Source: Paenisporosarcina indica (GTDB taxonomy: Bacteria; Bacillota; Bacilli; Bacillales_A; Planococcaceae). From it: a stretch of DNA of 64,000 bases. The notes beneath the pieces are model-generated. The model did not search any database and was not told the origin of the DNA. It saw only the letters and a list, made by a program, of their open reading frames with translations. The position numbers were made by a program, and so were the translations under genes. The stretch is from NCBI RefSeq assembly GCF_001939075.1, contig NZ_MPTA01000002.1, positions 1 to 64,000 on the forward strand. The letters are read 5' to 3'. Shown here piece after piece: positions 51,542 to 61,030 of the stretch (positions are counted from its first letter, which is position 1; every line of letters begins with the position of its first letter).

Positions 51542-53179
51542 TTACAATACTTCGAATCGAATGCCACCAAAAGATTCATTATCGATTGTCATAGTGACCG
51601 ATAGGAGTAGATGATGGGCAGGTGTCATCCAGTATGCATATAACGAATAGTCTTCTTCGTCATCATTCCAGTCACGATTCAGGTCATCCGCTACTCCATA
51701 TGTTTCCACGAGATCATCATACATTCCATAGAAGTAATCTTCCAAAATCTCAACCTCGGTTTGATTTGCAATATAGTGATAGACAGTCATGGCAAACAGT
51801 TTATTGTTCTGGAATTCGTAAATGACGTCTGCTTGATAGCCGAATGCATTTACATCCGAATAGAACAGTTCAGTTGCATCTTCTTCTACATAGTTTCCTT
51901 GTGTCAATTGTTTCACTTGTTCCATCGTCATACCCAAAGCCACGTTCCCAAGAACAGGGACCTGTGTTGGTGATGGAATGAAAGAAGCAGGGACGCTGCC
52001 GAAGTTCATCGTTTTATACTTGTTTACGAGTGGTACAAACTCTTCAGTGGCAATAGCAAAATTGAGATTAGCCATTACGTCGTCATAACCACTGCTGGTC
52101 ATGCCGATTAGTTGTCCATTTTCATTGAACAATGCCCCACCAGAACTTCCTTGGTCAATATCGGCATTTGTTTGGATGGTGGATACCCCATCAATGACTC
52201 TTAATGCACTGATAATTCCATCCGAAACAGTGTTTTGTAAGCCTTGTGGACTGCCAATCGCGACCACTTTTTCACCTTTTGACAACCCTTGGCTTGAAGA
52301 CCTTACGTTAACACCCGAAACATTGAAAGTCTTGGATGTTTTGATAATGGCAATATCCTTCTTAGGGTTTGATTCAACAACCCCGCTAACCTGATATTCT
52401 GTTCCGTCATTGAAAATAACTGTTGCACTGCTTGCGCCCCTCATGACATGATGGTTCGTCAAGATTAAGCCATTGGCAATAACGATCCCGCTTCCTTGAG
52501 AGACATCCGTCTCGATCAACACTACTTTACTATCATTCATAGCCACGATTTGTTTCGTGCTATAAGTCTTAGCGGCTCCGCTTTCCTTCCCTGCACCCAT
52601 TGCACGAGCCAGGAATGCGGAAATCTGACCGCGTGTCAATGTTTGAGTCGGTCGGAATGTACTGTCAGAGTAACCGGTTGTTATTTTGGCCTGAACAATC
52701 TTCTTGACTGAAATGTAAGAAGCCATTGATGAAGACATATCTTTGAATTTTGTTGTGGATTCTGTCGTTAACTTGAATGCCTTGGCAAGGAAAATTGCCA
52801 TTTCACCACGATTAACGATTTGTTTAGGACGGAATGTGCCATCCGTAAAACCTGACAGGACACCTGCATCCACTGCAGATTTGATGTAACCTGATGATGC
52901 AGATGTTGAAGGAACGTCTTTAAAAGGCGTTTTTGTCTTTCCTCCACTCAACCCGACAGCTTTTGATACCATGACAGCCACTTCTTCACGTGTCACTTTC
53001 TGATCGACACCAAATGTGCCAGTCTGAGAAATGACCCCTTTATCTACTAAATACATAATCTCAGTATAGAAGCCATGATTCGATGGTACATCACTAAATC
53101 CAGCTGCACTGACGCGCGAAAAGCTGAATGTTGAAACGGTTAAAATGACAACCAATATAAGTGCTAATAACTTCTTCAA
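51542..53179 (-). CDS. SLH-anchored HtrA-type serine protease
   Basis: This 545-residue protein has a signal peptide (1-25), three N-terminal SLH domains (about 28-72, 86-132, 145-192) and a trypsin-like S1C domain. The triad is His244 (TNHHV), Asp275 (KKDIAII) and Ser346 (QGSSGGAL). A C-terminal domain of about 130 residues replaces the PDZ domain of HtrA; I do not recognise it. It should sit on the cell surface and degrade or process extracytoplasmic proteins. It starts with TTG at 53179, six bases after AGGAG. A frameshifted copy of its first third lies at 62618-62848. Confidence 0.92.
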   Translation of the reverse strand: MKKLLALILVVILTVSTFSFSRVSAAGFSDVPSNHGFYTEIMYLVDKGVISQTGTFGVDQKVTREEVAVMVSKAVGLSGGKTKTPFKDVPSTSASSGYIKSAVDAGVLSGFTDGTFRPKQIVNRGEMAIFLAKAFKLTTESTTKFKDMSSSMASYISVKKIVQAKITTGYSDSTFRPTQTLTRGQISAFLARAMGAGKESGAAKTYSTKQIVAMNDSKVVLIETDVSQGSGIVIANGLILTNHHVMRGASSATVIFNDGTEYQVSGVVESNPKKDIAIIKTSKTFNVSGVNVRSSSQGLSKGEKVVAIGSPQGLQNTVSDGIISALRVIDGVSTIQTNADIDQGSSGGALFNENGQLIGMTSSGYDDVMANLNFAIATEEFVPLVNKYKTMNFGSVPASFIPSPTQVPVLGNVALGMTMEQVKQLTQGNYVEEDATELFYSDVNAFGYQADVIYEFQNNKLFAMTVYHYIANQTEVEILEDYFYGMYDDLVETYGVADDLNRDWNDDEEDYSLYAYWMTPAHHLLLSVTMTIDNESFGGIRFEVL

Positions 53180-53205
53180 TTACTTCTCCTACCTCTCATA
53201 CTTCC

Positions 53206-53235
53206 TTTATATTACAATAGTATAGGAGAAGTCAA
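53206..53235 (-). promoter_or_regulatory. Probable promoter of the SLH protease gene
   Basis: TTGACT (53230-53235) and TATAAA (53206-53211) on the minus strand, 18 bp apart, about 30 bases before the start codon. Confidence 0.6.
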
Positions 53236-53306
53236 TGGGATGAATAGTTATTTATTTTCATCTGCTCAACCACAATATTTAACGAATACTAGAGGTTTCA
53301 ACAGTA

Positions 53307-53362
53307 TTGTATATATGTAGTGAATATTTTGATTACGATCGACATTCACTACTATATATATG
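53307..53362. repeat. Inverted repeat upstream of the SLH protease
   Basis: GTAGTGAAT (53317-53325) and ATTCACTAC (53344-53352) are perfect arms, extended on both sides by alternating TA. It lies about 80 bp upstream of the promoter. The spacer from 53363 to 53605 holds nothing else I can support. Confidence 0.5.
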
Positions 53363-53605
53363 TCTAGCAACCATTAGAGACGATCTTCACTTTATCCTCG
53401 ATAGAGTTTGAGTTTGGACGAACGAAAGAATCGATTCCGGTTACATAGAAAAAAGCAGCCGAAGGTTTTTCTCTGGCTTCCAGGCTTTGCATTTCCAGTT
53501 AATCGTCCAGTTCACTTGTATAGTTCATCATTAGGGTCTCACCTCTTAGTTTATAATTTTTCAATAGTATTTCTTCGTTTTTCAATTCGTCCATCTATTC
53601 TAGAA

Positions 53606-53638
53606 AAGAAAAAACCCAACTCCATTGGAATCAGGTTC
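53606..53638 (-). terminator. Probable terminator of the YmaF-like unit
   Basis: On the minus strand AACC pairs with GGTT and ATTCC with GGAGT (one G-U) inside, followed by six Ts. It lies about 30 bp after the stop at 53667. Confidence 0.55.
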
Positions 53639-53666
53639 AAATCTTTAATAATTAAACAGCTATTTA

Positions 53667-53900
53667 TTATGGCCGTTTTCCTTGGCTGCCGACGAGAGTA
53701 AAAATTCCATCTTGTTTTGCATAAAATCTGATCATTTTTTGATCGTTATTAACCAGAACCATATACAAGTTTATTGTTTCGATGGTATTTTCGATGTCAT
53801 CTTCAATGGTTTGTCGAACTCCTTTACGGTTTCGCCGCATAAATAGATGACACAAGTTTCCATTTTGTGAATACAGGGTCCAACCAATGTAGTTAATCAT
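53667..53900 (-). CDS. Small unknown protein downstream of the YmaF-like gene
   Basis: A 77-residue frame with protein-like composition (NTIETINLYMVLVNNDQKMI). It lies 30 bp downstream of the YmaF-like gene and is followed by a terminator, both in its favour. The ribosome site (AACTAAG) is weak and I recognise no family, so it may not be a gene. Confidence 0.4.
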   Translation of the reverse strand: MINYIGWTLYSQNGNLCHLFMRRNRKGVRQTIEDDIENTIETINLYMVLVNNDQKMIRFYAKQDGIFTLVGSQGKRP

Positions 53901-53930
53901 CTTAGTTGCTTAATACAAAGGTTCCTGATA

Positions 53931-54254
53931 TCAAAAATTCCTTCCAGTAAATCCAGAGTAATGATGTACATGGCCATCATTAAAGGTAGTGGTTCCTGCA
54001 AATTCATGGTAGTGTGTCCCATCGCTCAAATATACAGGAGGTCTCGTCATTCCTGAAAAATGATGAACATGCCCATCTACAAGAGTAGTGGTTCCCTCAT
54101 AATAGTGAACATGGGCCATCATATTATGGGCTGGAGCGGTTTCTCCCTGCACGGTATGTGCATGCCCATCATTTATCGTCGTTTCCGTGGAATATTGGTG
54201 AATATGAACATCTTGGTCGTTCCATCTCATTCCTAAAATATCATGTCCGTGCAC
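53931..54254 (-). CDS. YmaF-like histidine-rich repeat protein
   Basis: The 107-residue protein has repeated units of the form TTxxDGHxHxYxG (DGHAHTVQG, DGHVHHFSG, DGTHYHEFAG, DGHVHHYSG), the pattern of YmaF. The regular histidines suggest metal binding, but the function is unknown. GTG at 54254 lies eight bases after AAGGAG; a GTG at 54263 directly abuts that site and is unlikely. Confidence 0.8.
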   Translation of the reverse strand: MHGHDILGMRWNDQDVHIHQYSTETTINDGHAHTVQGETAPAHNMMAHVHYYEGTTTLVDGHVHHFSGMTRPPVYLSDGTHYHEFAGTTTFNDGHVHHYSGFTGRNF

Positions 54255-54460
54255 AAAATCCACTCCTTATTCTTTACGTACCATTTATATGTTTATGTTA
54301 ATTGCATCTAATTCGACACATGAACTTTGTTCTAAGGAAAGGCTGTTCCGTTTAATCGATCACAGTCTTGATTATTTGTAGTCAAATATCTAACTTGTTT
54401 TCTTGAGTGGCACGATGAAATTCATGACTACTTATGCACCTTCATCACTATGCACCCAAA

Positions 54461-54490
54461 GAAGCCAACAACTAATTCGTTGATGGCTTC
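54461..54490. other. Isolated hairpin in the 54255-54652 spacer
   Basis: GAAGCCA and TGGCTTC arms with inner CAAC/GTTG. No T-run on either side, so not a clear terminator. Nothing else is seen in this 400-bp spacer apart from the promoter region of the next gene. Confidence 0.4.
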
Positions 54491-54652
54491 TAGAAAATTT
54501 ATATAAATATAGCTAAGAATCTTATTTGTTTGCTACAAAGGTACCAGTAAATAAATATTTTTCCTGAACATACATACAATTATTATCATTTTTGGTACTC
54601 TTATAGTGTCTATTAGAATAGATACATACTATATTAAGATAGGGGATTAACA

Positions 54653-55069
54653 ATGCACTGTACTAATTGTAGTGAGACAATTTCTGATCAAGCTGAAATT
54701 TGTCCTAAATGCGGGGTTCGTACTTTTACCGTCAAAAATTATTGTCATGGTTGCGGTTCAAGTGTTAAAGAGAATCAGGAAATATGTATCTCATGTGGGG
54801 TCAGTTTGAAACGTAAGAATAATAATTCAAACGGCGAAAAAGAACCTTGGTTAATGGCATTACTTTCATTTTTCATTTTAGGATTAGGTCAAATTGTTTT
54901 GGGTCAAACGGCTAAAGGTATAACAATGCTTGTTGTAGGCATCATTATTGGAATGATAACATTTGGTTTATCTGCTATTATTACGTTGCCTCTTGCTGTT
55001 ATCGACGCGTATTTAATAGCGAAGAAGAAGAAAGAAGGTAAAGTGGTTCGAGATTGGGAATTTTTCTGA
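54653..55069 (+). CDS. Double zinc-ribbon membrane protein (TM2-like)
   Basis: A 138-residue protein with two zinc ribbons (CTNC/CPKC at 3-21 and CHGC/CISC at 31-49) and two or three membrane segments with the ILGLGQIVLGQTAKGI pattern of TM2-like domains. The N-terminal ribbon is nearly identical to that of the gene at 55491, which suggests duplication. ATG follows AGGGG by seven bases. Function unknown. Confidence 0.8.
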   Translation: MHCTNCSETISDQAEICPKCGVRTFTVKNYCHGCGSSVKENQEICISCGVSLKRKNNNSNGEKEPWLMALLSFFILGLGQIVLGQTAKGITMLVVGIIIGMITFGLSAIITLPLAVIDAYLIAKKKKEGKVVRDWEFF

Positions 55070-55097
55070 TTCCTAATGGTTTAGTGAGGTGAAAAGC

Positions 55098-55454
55098 ATG
55101 GACAGATTAGTAAGTTCCTTATTTATGTGTCATCGAATACCAGAACGATCCTTCTTTTTTAGAGGAAAACAATTTCCTATTTGTGCTAGGTGTACCGGAA
55201 TTATGTGTGGTTATTTAGTTGCAATCATTTGTTTACTTTTTGTTATTTCTTTTACTTTCATAGTTTCAATTCTATTACTCATACCTATGGTTATTGATGG
55301 TACCGGCCAACTTTATAAGAAGTGGGAAAGCACGAATAGTAGAAGATTTATAACAGGCTTATTAGCAGGCGTTGGGATCATTTTATTCATTGTAGATGTT
55401 ACCATGTTTAATGTTCATCTAGGTCAAAATTTATATCAATTATTTAGTGAGTAG
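55098..55454 (+). CDS. DUF2085-family membrane protein
   Basis: The 118-residue protein matches DUF2085: CHRIPERSFFFRGKQFPICARCTGI near the N-terminus (described here by its Cys and His residues, about 10-35), then three membrane segments. Conserved cysteines could bind metal. Function unknown. ATG at 55098 has TGAGGTG upstream at normal distance; the in-frame GTG at 55089 overlaps that site. Confidence 0.82.
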   Translation: MDRLVSSLFMCHRIPERSFFFRGKQFPICARCTGIMCGYLVAIICLLFVISFTFIVSILLLIPMVIDGTGQLYKKWESTNSRRFITGLLAGVGIILFIVDVTMFNVHLGQNLYQLFSE

Positions 55455-55490
55455 ATTCATAATATATTATTTCTGGTTGGAGGTTTTTTT

Positions 55491-55802
55491 ATGTATTGTC
55501 CACATTGTGGTGAGCAGATTTCTGCTCAAGCTGAAATTTGTCCTAAGTGCGGAGTTCGTATTAAAAATGGGCATGCAGGAAATGTAGGAGATGATAAGCC
55601 GAATATTGCGGTAAACTTACTTTCATTTTGCTGTATCCCAATTTTAGGTGTTGTATTATTTTTCGTTTGGAAGGATAGTAAGCCAATTGCTGCAAAATCA
55701 GCACTCATTTGGTCATTAGTTTCATTGGGTATTTGGATTATCTTGTCGGTTGTTTTTGGCATCTTTGGCGCAATGTTTAGCGATCCATCTTATTATTATT
55801 AA
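55491..55802 (+). CDS. Zinc-ribbon membrane protein
   Basis: A 103-residue protein with one N-terminal zinc ribbon (CPHC at 3-6, CPKC at 18-21) and two membrane segments (about 42-60 and 67-93). Its ribbon shares AQAEICPKCGVR with the gene at 54653. ATG follows TGGAGG. Third gene of the unit. Confidence 0.8.
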   Translation: MYCPHCGEQISAQAEICPKCGVRIKNGHAGNVGDDKPNIAVNLLSFCCIPILGVVLFFVWKDSKPIAAKSALIWSLVSLGIWIILSVVFGIFGAMFSDPSYYY

Positions 55803-55811
55803 TAATTTAGT

Positions 55812-55848
55812 AAAGAGTAGCGTTCAAAATGAATGCTACTCTTTTTTT
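55812..55848 (+). terminator. Terminator of the zinc-ribbon trio
   Basis: AAAGAGTAGC / GCTACTCTTT stem with inner GTTC/GAAT, followed by seven Ts, ten bases after the last stop. Confidence 0.93.
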
Positions 55849-55971
55849 ATGTCGTCTCGGGGAAGGTTTCTTGGAGGGGATTACGTTACCATCTAAGATA
55901 TTTAGTGTCGGATTTTTATGGCTTGAATGCTGGATTCCAATAAATCTCATATACATTTGCAAATTTATCTG

Positions 55972-57264
55972 TCAATGATTGAGATGCTCTGCAAACTGTT
56001 CCACTTCAGTCGACCCTTTCAAAGCAGTGGTGGATGAAGTGCCTCCTGAAATGACTAGGGAAACTTCGTCAAAGTATCCTGTTCCGACTTCACGTTGATG
56101 TCGAGTTGCGGTATAGCCACTTTCTTCAGCCGCGAACTCAGCTTCTTGTAATTCGGAATAAGCCGCCATTCCAGATTCTTTATAGCGTTTGGCTAAATCG
56201 AACATGCCATAGTTCAGAGCATGGAAGCCTGCCAGTGTAACGAACTGGAATTTGTACCCCATCTTGCCTAGCTCCTGTTGGAAGGTTGCAATCGTTACCT
56301 GGTCCAGTTTCTTTTTCCAGTTGAAAGACGGTGAGCAATTGTATGCCAGAAGCTTTCCTGGGAATTTTTCGTGAATCGCATCTGCAAACTTTCTTGCTTC
56401 CTCAATGCTCGGCTCGGAAGTTTCACACCAAATCAAATCAGCATAAGGCGCATACGCCAGCCCACGGGAGATGGCTTGATCGATTCCATCCTTTGTATGG
56501 TAGAAACCCTCCGGCGTGCGTTGTCCTGTAATGAATGGGTGATCATACGGATCAACATCACTCGTGATCAGGTTTGCCGCATTGGCATCGGTACGTGCAA
56601 TAATAATCGTTGGCACGCCCATGACATCCGCTGCCAATCGTGCAGCAATCAAATTGCGTACTGCTGTTTGAGTTGGGAGCAATACTTTGCCACCTAAGTG
56701 ACCACATTTCTTTTCGGAAGATAACTGATCTTCCAAGTGAACACCGGCAGCTCCTGCTTCAATCATCGACTTGGTCAGTTCAAACACGTTTAGCGTTCCT
56801 CCAAATCCGGCTTCCATATCTGCGACGATTGGAGCGTACCAATACGTATCGCCTTTTCCTTCAGCTTGCTGGATTTGATCGGCACGTTGTAGCGTTTGGT
56901 TTATTCTTTTTACAACTTGAGGTACGCTATTGCTTGGATATAGGCTTTGGTCTGGATACATGTGACCAGATAGATTGGCATCTGCAGCTACTTGCCATCC
57001 ACTCAGATAGATGGCTTGTAAACCTGCTTTGACTTGTTGCATCGCTTGATTGCCTGTCAGAGCTCCAAGTGCATTCACATAGTCTTCCGTATTTACAAGA
57101 TTCCATAGTCGATTCGCGCCTAAAGTCGCAAGTGTTTGTTCCACCACAATTGATCCTCTTAGCTTCACTACATCTTCCGCGGTATATGGTCGTTCTACTC
57201 CTTTCCAACGCTTTTGATTCCAACTCTCCATTAATTGTTCCGCTTGCAGCTTGTGATTTGTCAT
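55972..57264 (-). CDS. aceA: Isocitrate lyase
   Basis: The 430-residue protein carries the family signature KKCGH at 185-189 with catalytic Cys187, and the expected [10 protein letters not shown] and [12 protein letters not shown] segments. It cleaves isocitrate to succinate and glyoxylate, the first step of the glyoxylate shunt used for growth on acetate or fatty acids. ATG at 57264 follows AAAGGGAGAGA. It has its own upstream region carrying a TGTTATATAACA palindrome, so it is probably regulated together with glcB. Confidence 0.96.
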   Translation of the reverse strand: MTNHKLQAEQLMESWNQKRWKGVERPYTAEDVVKLRGSIVVEQTLATLGANRLWNLVNTEDYVNALGALTGNQAMQQVKAGLQAIYLSGWQVAADANLSGHMYPDQSLYPSNSVPQVVKRINQTLQRADQIQQAEGKGDTYWYAPIVADMEAGFGGTLNVFELTKSMIEAGAAGVHLEDQLSSEKKCGHLGGKVLLPTQTAVRNLIAARLAADVMGVPTIIIARTDANAANLITSDVDPYDHPFITGQRTPEGFYHTKDGIDQAISRGLAYAPYADLIWCETSEPSIEEARKFADAIHEKFPGKLLAYNCSPSFNWKKKLDQVTIATFQQELGKMGYKFQFVTLAGFHALNYGMFDLAKRYKESGMAAYSELQEAEFAAEESGYTATRHQREVGTGYFDEVSLVISGGTSSTTALKGSTEVEQFAEHLNH

Positions 57265-57318
57265 TAAATTCTCTCCCTTTACAATTTTTGTTATAATACA
57301 TACTTATAATTAATTATT

Positions 57319-57330
57319 TGTTATATAACA
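57319..57330. promoter_or_regulatory. Putative operator upstream of aceA (TGTTATATAACA)
   Basis: A perfect 12-bp palindrome, set in TTATTTG...GAT context identical to the copy upstream of glcB. It lies upstream of a TATTAT-like -10 element of aceA. Confidence 0.65.
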
Positions 57331-57344
57331 GATGAGACAAAAAA

Positions 57345-57644
57345 TTAATCCAGATAGGCACAGCACTGAATGGAGTCTTTAAAACTAGCGTAATCCTGAC
57401 CGCATGCACAGCACATATTGATTGGTTCGGATTCTTCTTCTTTTCTAAAGACAACTACCTGCGGAACATCTTGGGGCTCTAACACCCAATCTCCCGCTGA
57501 TGTTTTTAGTAAGCTATGAACTTCGTTGCCATATACAAATAGTGTTCCTTCAAGTTCATCATTTGTTTTTCCATTTAATACATGCTGGTTAATCCATCTC
57601 TCAATCAGTTCTCTACTATGCTGTACCGCTTGTCGTAATCTCAA
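57345..57644 (-). CDS. Small cysteine-containing protein coupled to glcB
   Basis: This 99-residue protein of unknown function ends in a cysteine-rich segment ([20 protein letters not shown]) that could bind metal. It starts with a TTG that overlaps the glcB stop (TTGA), seven bases after GGAGG, so it is translated with malate synthase. A role in the enzyme's regulation or assembly is possible but not shown. Confidence 0.7.
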   Translation of the reverse strand: MRLRQAVQHSRELIERWINQHVLNGKTNDELEGTLFVYGNEVHSLLKTSAGDWVLEPQDVPQVVVFRKEEESEPINMCCACGQDYASFKDSIQCCAYLD

Positions 57645-59821
57645 TTAAATTCCTCCATCATTTTATTTTTATTCTTACATTTAAATTCTCGGCGTCGGCG
57701 ATGTAAAATAGGCTCTGTATAACCACTTGGCTGGTTGTGTCCATTAAATATCAACTCACAGGCTGCTTGGAAAGCAATGGATTGTTCAAAATCGGACGAC
57801 ATAGATTTATAAGCTGGATCTTCACTGTTTTGTTCATCCACGACTTTGGCCATTCTTTTGAGCGTTTCCATTATTTGATCCTCTGTGCAGACCCCATGAT
57901 GAAGCCAATTGGCCATATGCTGACTCGAAATACGAAGCGTCGCCCGGTCTTCCATCAAACCAACATCATGAATATCAGGCACTTTTGAGCAGCCAATGCC
58001 ATGCTCTACCCAACGAACCACGTATCCAAGAAGCCCTTGCGCATTGTTATCGAGCTCTTGTTGGATTTCACTTGGTGACCATCCGTCTTCAGCTAATGGT
58101 AGTGTTAATATATCTGTACTTCTGTCGCGAATCTCGTGTATTAGTTTTTCATGGACACGTGCAACAGACAATTGATGATAATGTAATGCATGCAATGTTG
58201 CAGCCGTTGGAGAGGGTACCCAGGCTGTATTGCCTCCTGCTAGTAGATGACCCATTTTCTGTTCCAGCATATCCTTCATACGATCCGGCATTGCCCACAT
58301 GCCTTTTCCGATTTGTCCACGACCTGGAAGTCCACAAGTCAACCCCGTATCCACATTCGATTTTTCATAGGACTGAAGCCATGTGGAATGTTTCATTTCA
58401 TTCTTACGAATAACTGGACCGGCATACATGGAAGTATGAATTTCATCTCCTGTTCGATCCAAAAAACCAGTGTTGATGAAAACGATTCGTTCTTTAACTT
58501 GACGTATACAATTTTCAAGGTTCAAGGAAGTTCTTCTTTCCTCATCCATGACACCGATTTTCAGCGTATAACGGACAAGCCCAAGTAAATCTTCCACTCG
58601 GTTAAACAGCTCATTGGCAAAAGCAACTTCTGCCGATCCATGCATTTTCGGTTTGACGATATAAACAGAACCCTTTTCGGAATTATGCAAATTGCCTTTT
58701 CGTAGTAAGTCGTGTTTAGCTAGTAAACTGGTGATCACTGTATCTATTATTCCCTCAGGAACTTCATGATTTTGTTGATCCAATATCATATTGGATGTCA
58801 TTAAATGACCAACATTGCGGATAAGTAATAGCGAACGTCCACGTATAATAAGTTCTTTTCCGCTAATCGTGTGATACATTCTGTCAGCATTTAACTTTCT
58901 AGTTACATCACGCTGCCCCTTTTTGAAAGTTGCGGTGAGTGTTCCGTTCATCAGGCCCAGCCAGTTTTGATACACAAGCACCTTGTCTTCTGCATCAACC
59001 GCTGTCACTGAATCCTCGCAATCCATAATGGTTGTTAAAGCCGATTCAATCAGTAAGTCTTTTACTCCTGCTGCATCCGTTTTTCCAATGGAATGGTGTC
59101 GATCAACTTGAATCTCTACATGCAGCCCATTATTTTGAAGAAGGATTGCAGTGGGCGAAGCTTTGTCACCAGTGAATCCGATACATTTTGAGGGGTCTTG
59201 CAAAACCGTTTTCTCTGTCCCTTGAACAATGACCAGTTTATCTTGTTCCATTCGATATTCTGTCGTAAGAGTGTGTGATCCCTTAACTAAAGGAGCAATC
59301 TGGTCTAAGAAGTTACGGGCAAACTCAACCACTTTTTGTCCCCTAACCGGATTATATGCAGCTCCCCTTTCCGCACCATTTTGTTCACCAATTGCATCTG
59401 TTCCATAAAGAGCATCATACAAGCTTCCCCATCGCGCATTTGCTGCATTTATGGCATAGCGCGCATTATTAACCGGGACTACTAACTGGGGTCCTGCCAG
59501 TATGGCAACTTCATCATCTACATTAGTTGTGGAAATCTTGAAGGACTCCCCTTTTTGCTCCCAATACCCAATCTCTTTTAAAAAGGACTCATACTTTTGT
59601 CGATTTCCAGTCCAAGTGTTTTGCTGATGCCACTGATCAATCCTCTCTTGGAGCTGTTCCCTGTTGTGTAACAGTTCTCGATTCCTTGGACCCAGTTCGT
59701 TGATAATCTGACTGAATCCAGCCCAAAATGCATCACTTGAAACTTCGCTTCCCGGTAACGCCTCTTCTTCAACAAAGCGATACAACTCACTTGCGATCTT
59801 TAAGCCGTTTCGTTCAATCAC
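57641..59821 (-). CDS. glcB: Malate synthase G
   Basis: At 726 residues it has the single-chain G-type length rather than the shorter A type. Visible family segments include [39 protein letters not shown] and [17 protein letters not shown]. It condenses glyoxylate with acetyl-CoA to malate, completing the shunt. GTG at 59821 lies seven bases after AAAGGGG. Two copies of the TGTTATATAACA palindrome precede it. Confidence 0.95.
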   Translation of the reverse strand: MIERNGLKIASELYRFVEEEALPGSEVSSDAFWAGFSQIINELGPRNRELLHNREQLQERIDQWHQQNTWTGNRQKYESFLKEIGYWEQKGESFKISTTNVDDEVAILAGPQLVVPVNNARYAINAANARWGSLYDALYGTDAIGEQNGAERGAAYNPVRGQKVVEFARNFLDQIAPLVKGSHTLTTEYRMEQDKLVIVQGTEKTVLQDPSKCIGFTGDKASPTAILLQNNGLHVEIQVDRHHSIGKTDAAGVKDLLIESALTTIMDCEDSVTAVDAEDKVLVYQNWLGLMNGTLTATFKKGQRDVTRKLNADRMYHTISGKELIIRGRSLLLIRNVGHLMTSNMILDQQNHEVPEGIIDTVITSLLAKHDLLRKGNLHNSEKGSVYIVKPKMHGSAEVAFANELFNRVEDLLGLVRYTLKIGVMDEERRTSLNLENCIRQVKERIVFINTGFLDRTGDEIHTSMYAGPVIRKNEMKHSTWLQSYEKSNVDTGLTCGLPGRGQIGKGMWAMPDRMKDMLEQKMGHLLAGGNTAWVPSPTAATLHALHYHQLSVARVHEKLIHEIRDRSTDILTLPLAEDGWSPSEIQQELDNNAQGLLGYVVRWVEHGIGCSKVPDIHDVGLMEDRATLRISSQHMANWLHHGVCTEDQIMETLKRMAKVVDEQNSEDPAYKSMSSDFEQSIAFQAACELIFNGHNQPSGYTEPILHRRRREFKCKNKNKMMEEFN

Positions 59822-59838
59822 CTGATCGCCCCTTTATT

Positions 59839-59879
59839 TGTTATATAACAGATTTTATTTTTTATATTATTATATAACA
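59839..59879. promoter_or_regulatory. Two putative operators upstream of glcB
   Basis: TGTTATATAACA occurs perfectly at 59839-59850. A copy with one mismatch (TATTATATAACA) lies at 59868-59879. On the minus strand the second contains TATAAT and so may overlap the -10 box, while the first lies between it and the ribosome binding site. Confidence 0.65.
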
Positions 59880-59935
59880 ATCGATTTTGTGAATAATTTT
59901 ATTAATTTTTTCAGAAGCAAAGGAGAAGCAAAGGA

Positions 59936-60369
59936 GAAGCAAAGGGACGGTTCTCTTGCTTCCTACTTTCCTGCTTTAAAAATAAGGTTGGGAGAAACAC
60001 CCAAAATTCTTGCAGCTTGTCGTTGTGATAATCCATCAATTACTTTTACTTGGCACAATATTTCATTTCTTTTCGCCTTACACAAACTCTTTACTTGGGG
60101 AAGCTCAATCGCGCCAAGCAACTGCTTGATTTCTTGCCTTGCCTCTTCATCTGATAAACTTCTTCTTTCATTCACTCGATCATCTAGACATTGGTCTATA
60201 TTTTTTCTTTCGTTGAATTCTTTAAACCTTTCTTTTGCAATTTTTAAATCCTCAGAAATCAGCCTAAGAATAAACTCACCATTCAGTAAATTCCTCGGAT
60301 GAACATATTTATCGTAGTACTCCGGGCAACTACTCCATTTAAGAAGCAAGAGAACCGTCCCCTTGCTTC
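59936..60369. mobile_element. Deletion derivative of an IS200/REP-associated element
   Basis: The ends are 27-bp inverted repeats with one mismatch (19 bp perfect: 59944-59962 and 60343-60361). Each end folds on itself, GAAGCAAG pairing with CTTGCTTC around ACCGTCC, like the terminal hairpins used by Y1-type (HUH) transposases. The interior holds only the C-terminal part of such a transposase. Three tandem 11-bp GAAGCAAAGGA units (59914-59946) sit at the left end. It lies between glcB and the DUF4188 gene. Confidence 0.75.
59963..60349 (-). pseudogene. C-terminal fragment of a Y1-type (REP-associated) transposase
   Basis: The 128-residue frame resembles the tail of Bacillus-type REP-associated tyrosine transposases: WSSCPEYYDKYVHP, then LISEDLKIAKERFKEFN, and a final helix-turn-helix GLSQRQAARILGVSP. 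The catalytic HUH domain and tyrosine are missing, so it cannot transpose by itself. It starts inside the right end of the element. Confidence 0.75.
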
Positions 60370-60440
60370 GGTTAGTGAAAAGGATATTTATGAAGAAATA
60401 GAGAATATAGTACTTTAATCACAAATTAGGAGGTGAAGTT

Positions 60441-60911
60441 TTGGGGAAGAATATTTTTGACGGTAGGTTTACTGCAAATACTGAGGAGAGTTTAGTCTTA
60501 TTTATTATTGGAATGCGTATTAATAAATTTTTTTCATTTACAAAGTGGGTACCAGTTTTTCAGGCAATGGGTCCTATGATAAAAGAATTATATCAAAATC
60601 CTGAACTGGGGTTCCGCCACACTGAATTTCTTTTTAGCTGGAGAGGAGTCACACTGATCCAGTATTGGAGGAGCTTTGATGATTTGGAGGCATATGCTCA
60701 TGGGAATACTCATGCTGTTGCTTGGAAAAACTTTAACCAAAAGATTAAAGATGACGGTAGTGTTGGGATATACCATGAAACATACATAATTGAAAAGGGT
60801 GCATCAGAGGCTATCTATAACAATATGCCAAAGTTCGGACTTTCCAAAGCCACTTCTCATTTGCCTGTAGCTTCAAAGAAAGATTCAGCTAGGAGTAGAA
60901 TAAGTAAATAA
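60441..60911 (+). CDS. DUF4188-family protein
   Basis: The 156-residue protein has the DUF4188 pattern, with FIIGMRINKFFSFTKWVPVF near residue 22 and a later YWRSFDDLEAYA. The family has a ferredoxin-like fold related to small monooxygenases. Activity unknown. It starts with TTG at 60441 after TAGGAGGTG. Confidence 0.85.
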   Translation: MGKNIFDGRFTANTEESLVLFIIGMRINKFFSFTKWVPVFQAMGPMIKELYQNPELGFRHTEFLFSWRGVTLIQYWRSFDDLEAYAHGNTHAVAWKNFNQKIKDDGSVGIYHETYIIEKGASEAIYNNMPKFGLSKATSHLPVASKKDSARSRISK

Positions 60912-61030
60912 TTTATTGTTGCCTTTCCTTCATATGAAATGATTGGAGTCGTAATATTTGGGCGGAACACTACAACTTGGAACTTTATCTGACGGAGCTA
61001 CAAAATCATAGAAATAATTGGAGGACTATA

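Noticed and set aside
53408-53701. 97-codon plus-strand frame
   Set aside because: No ribosome site, implausible composition, overlaps the terminator and 3' end of a minus-strand gene.
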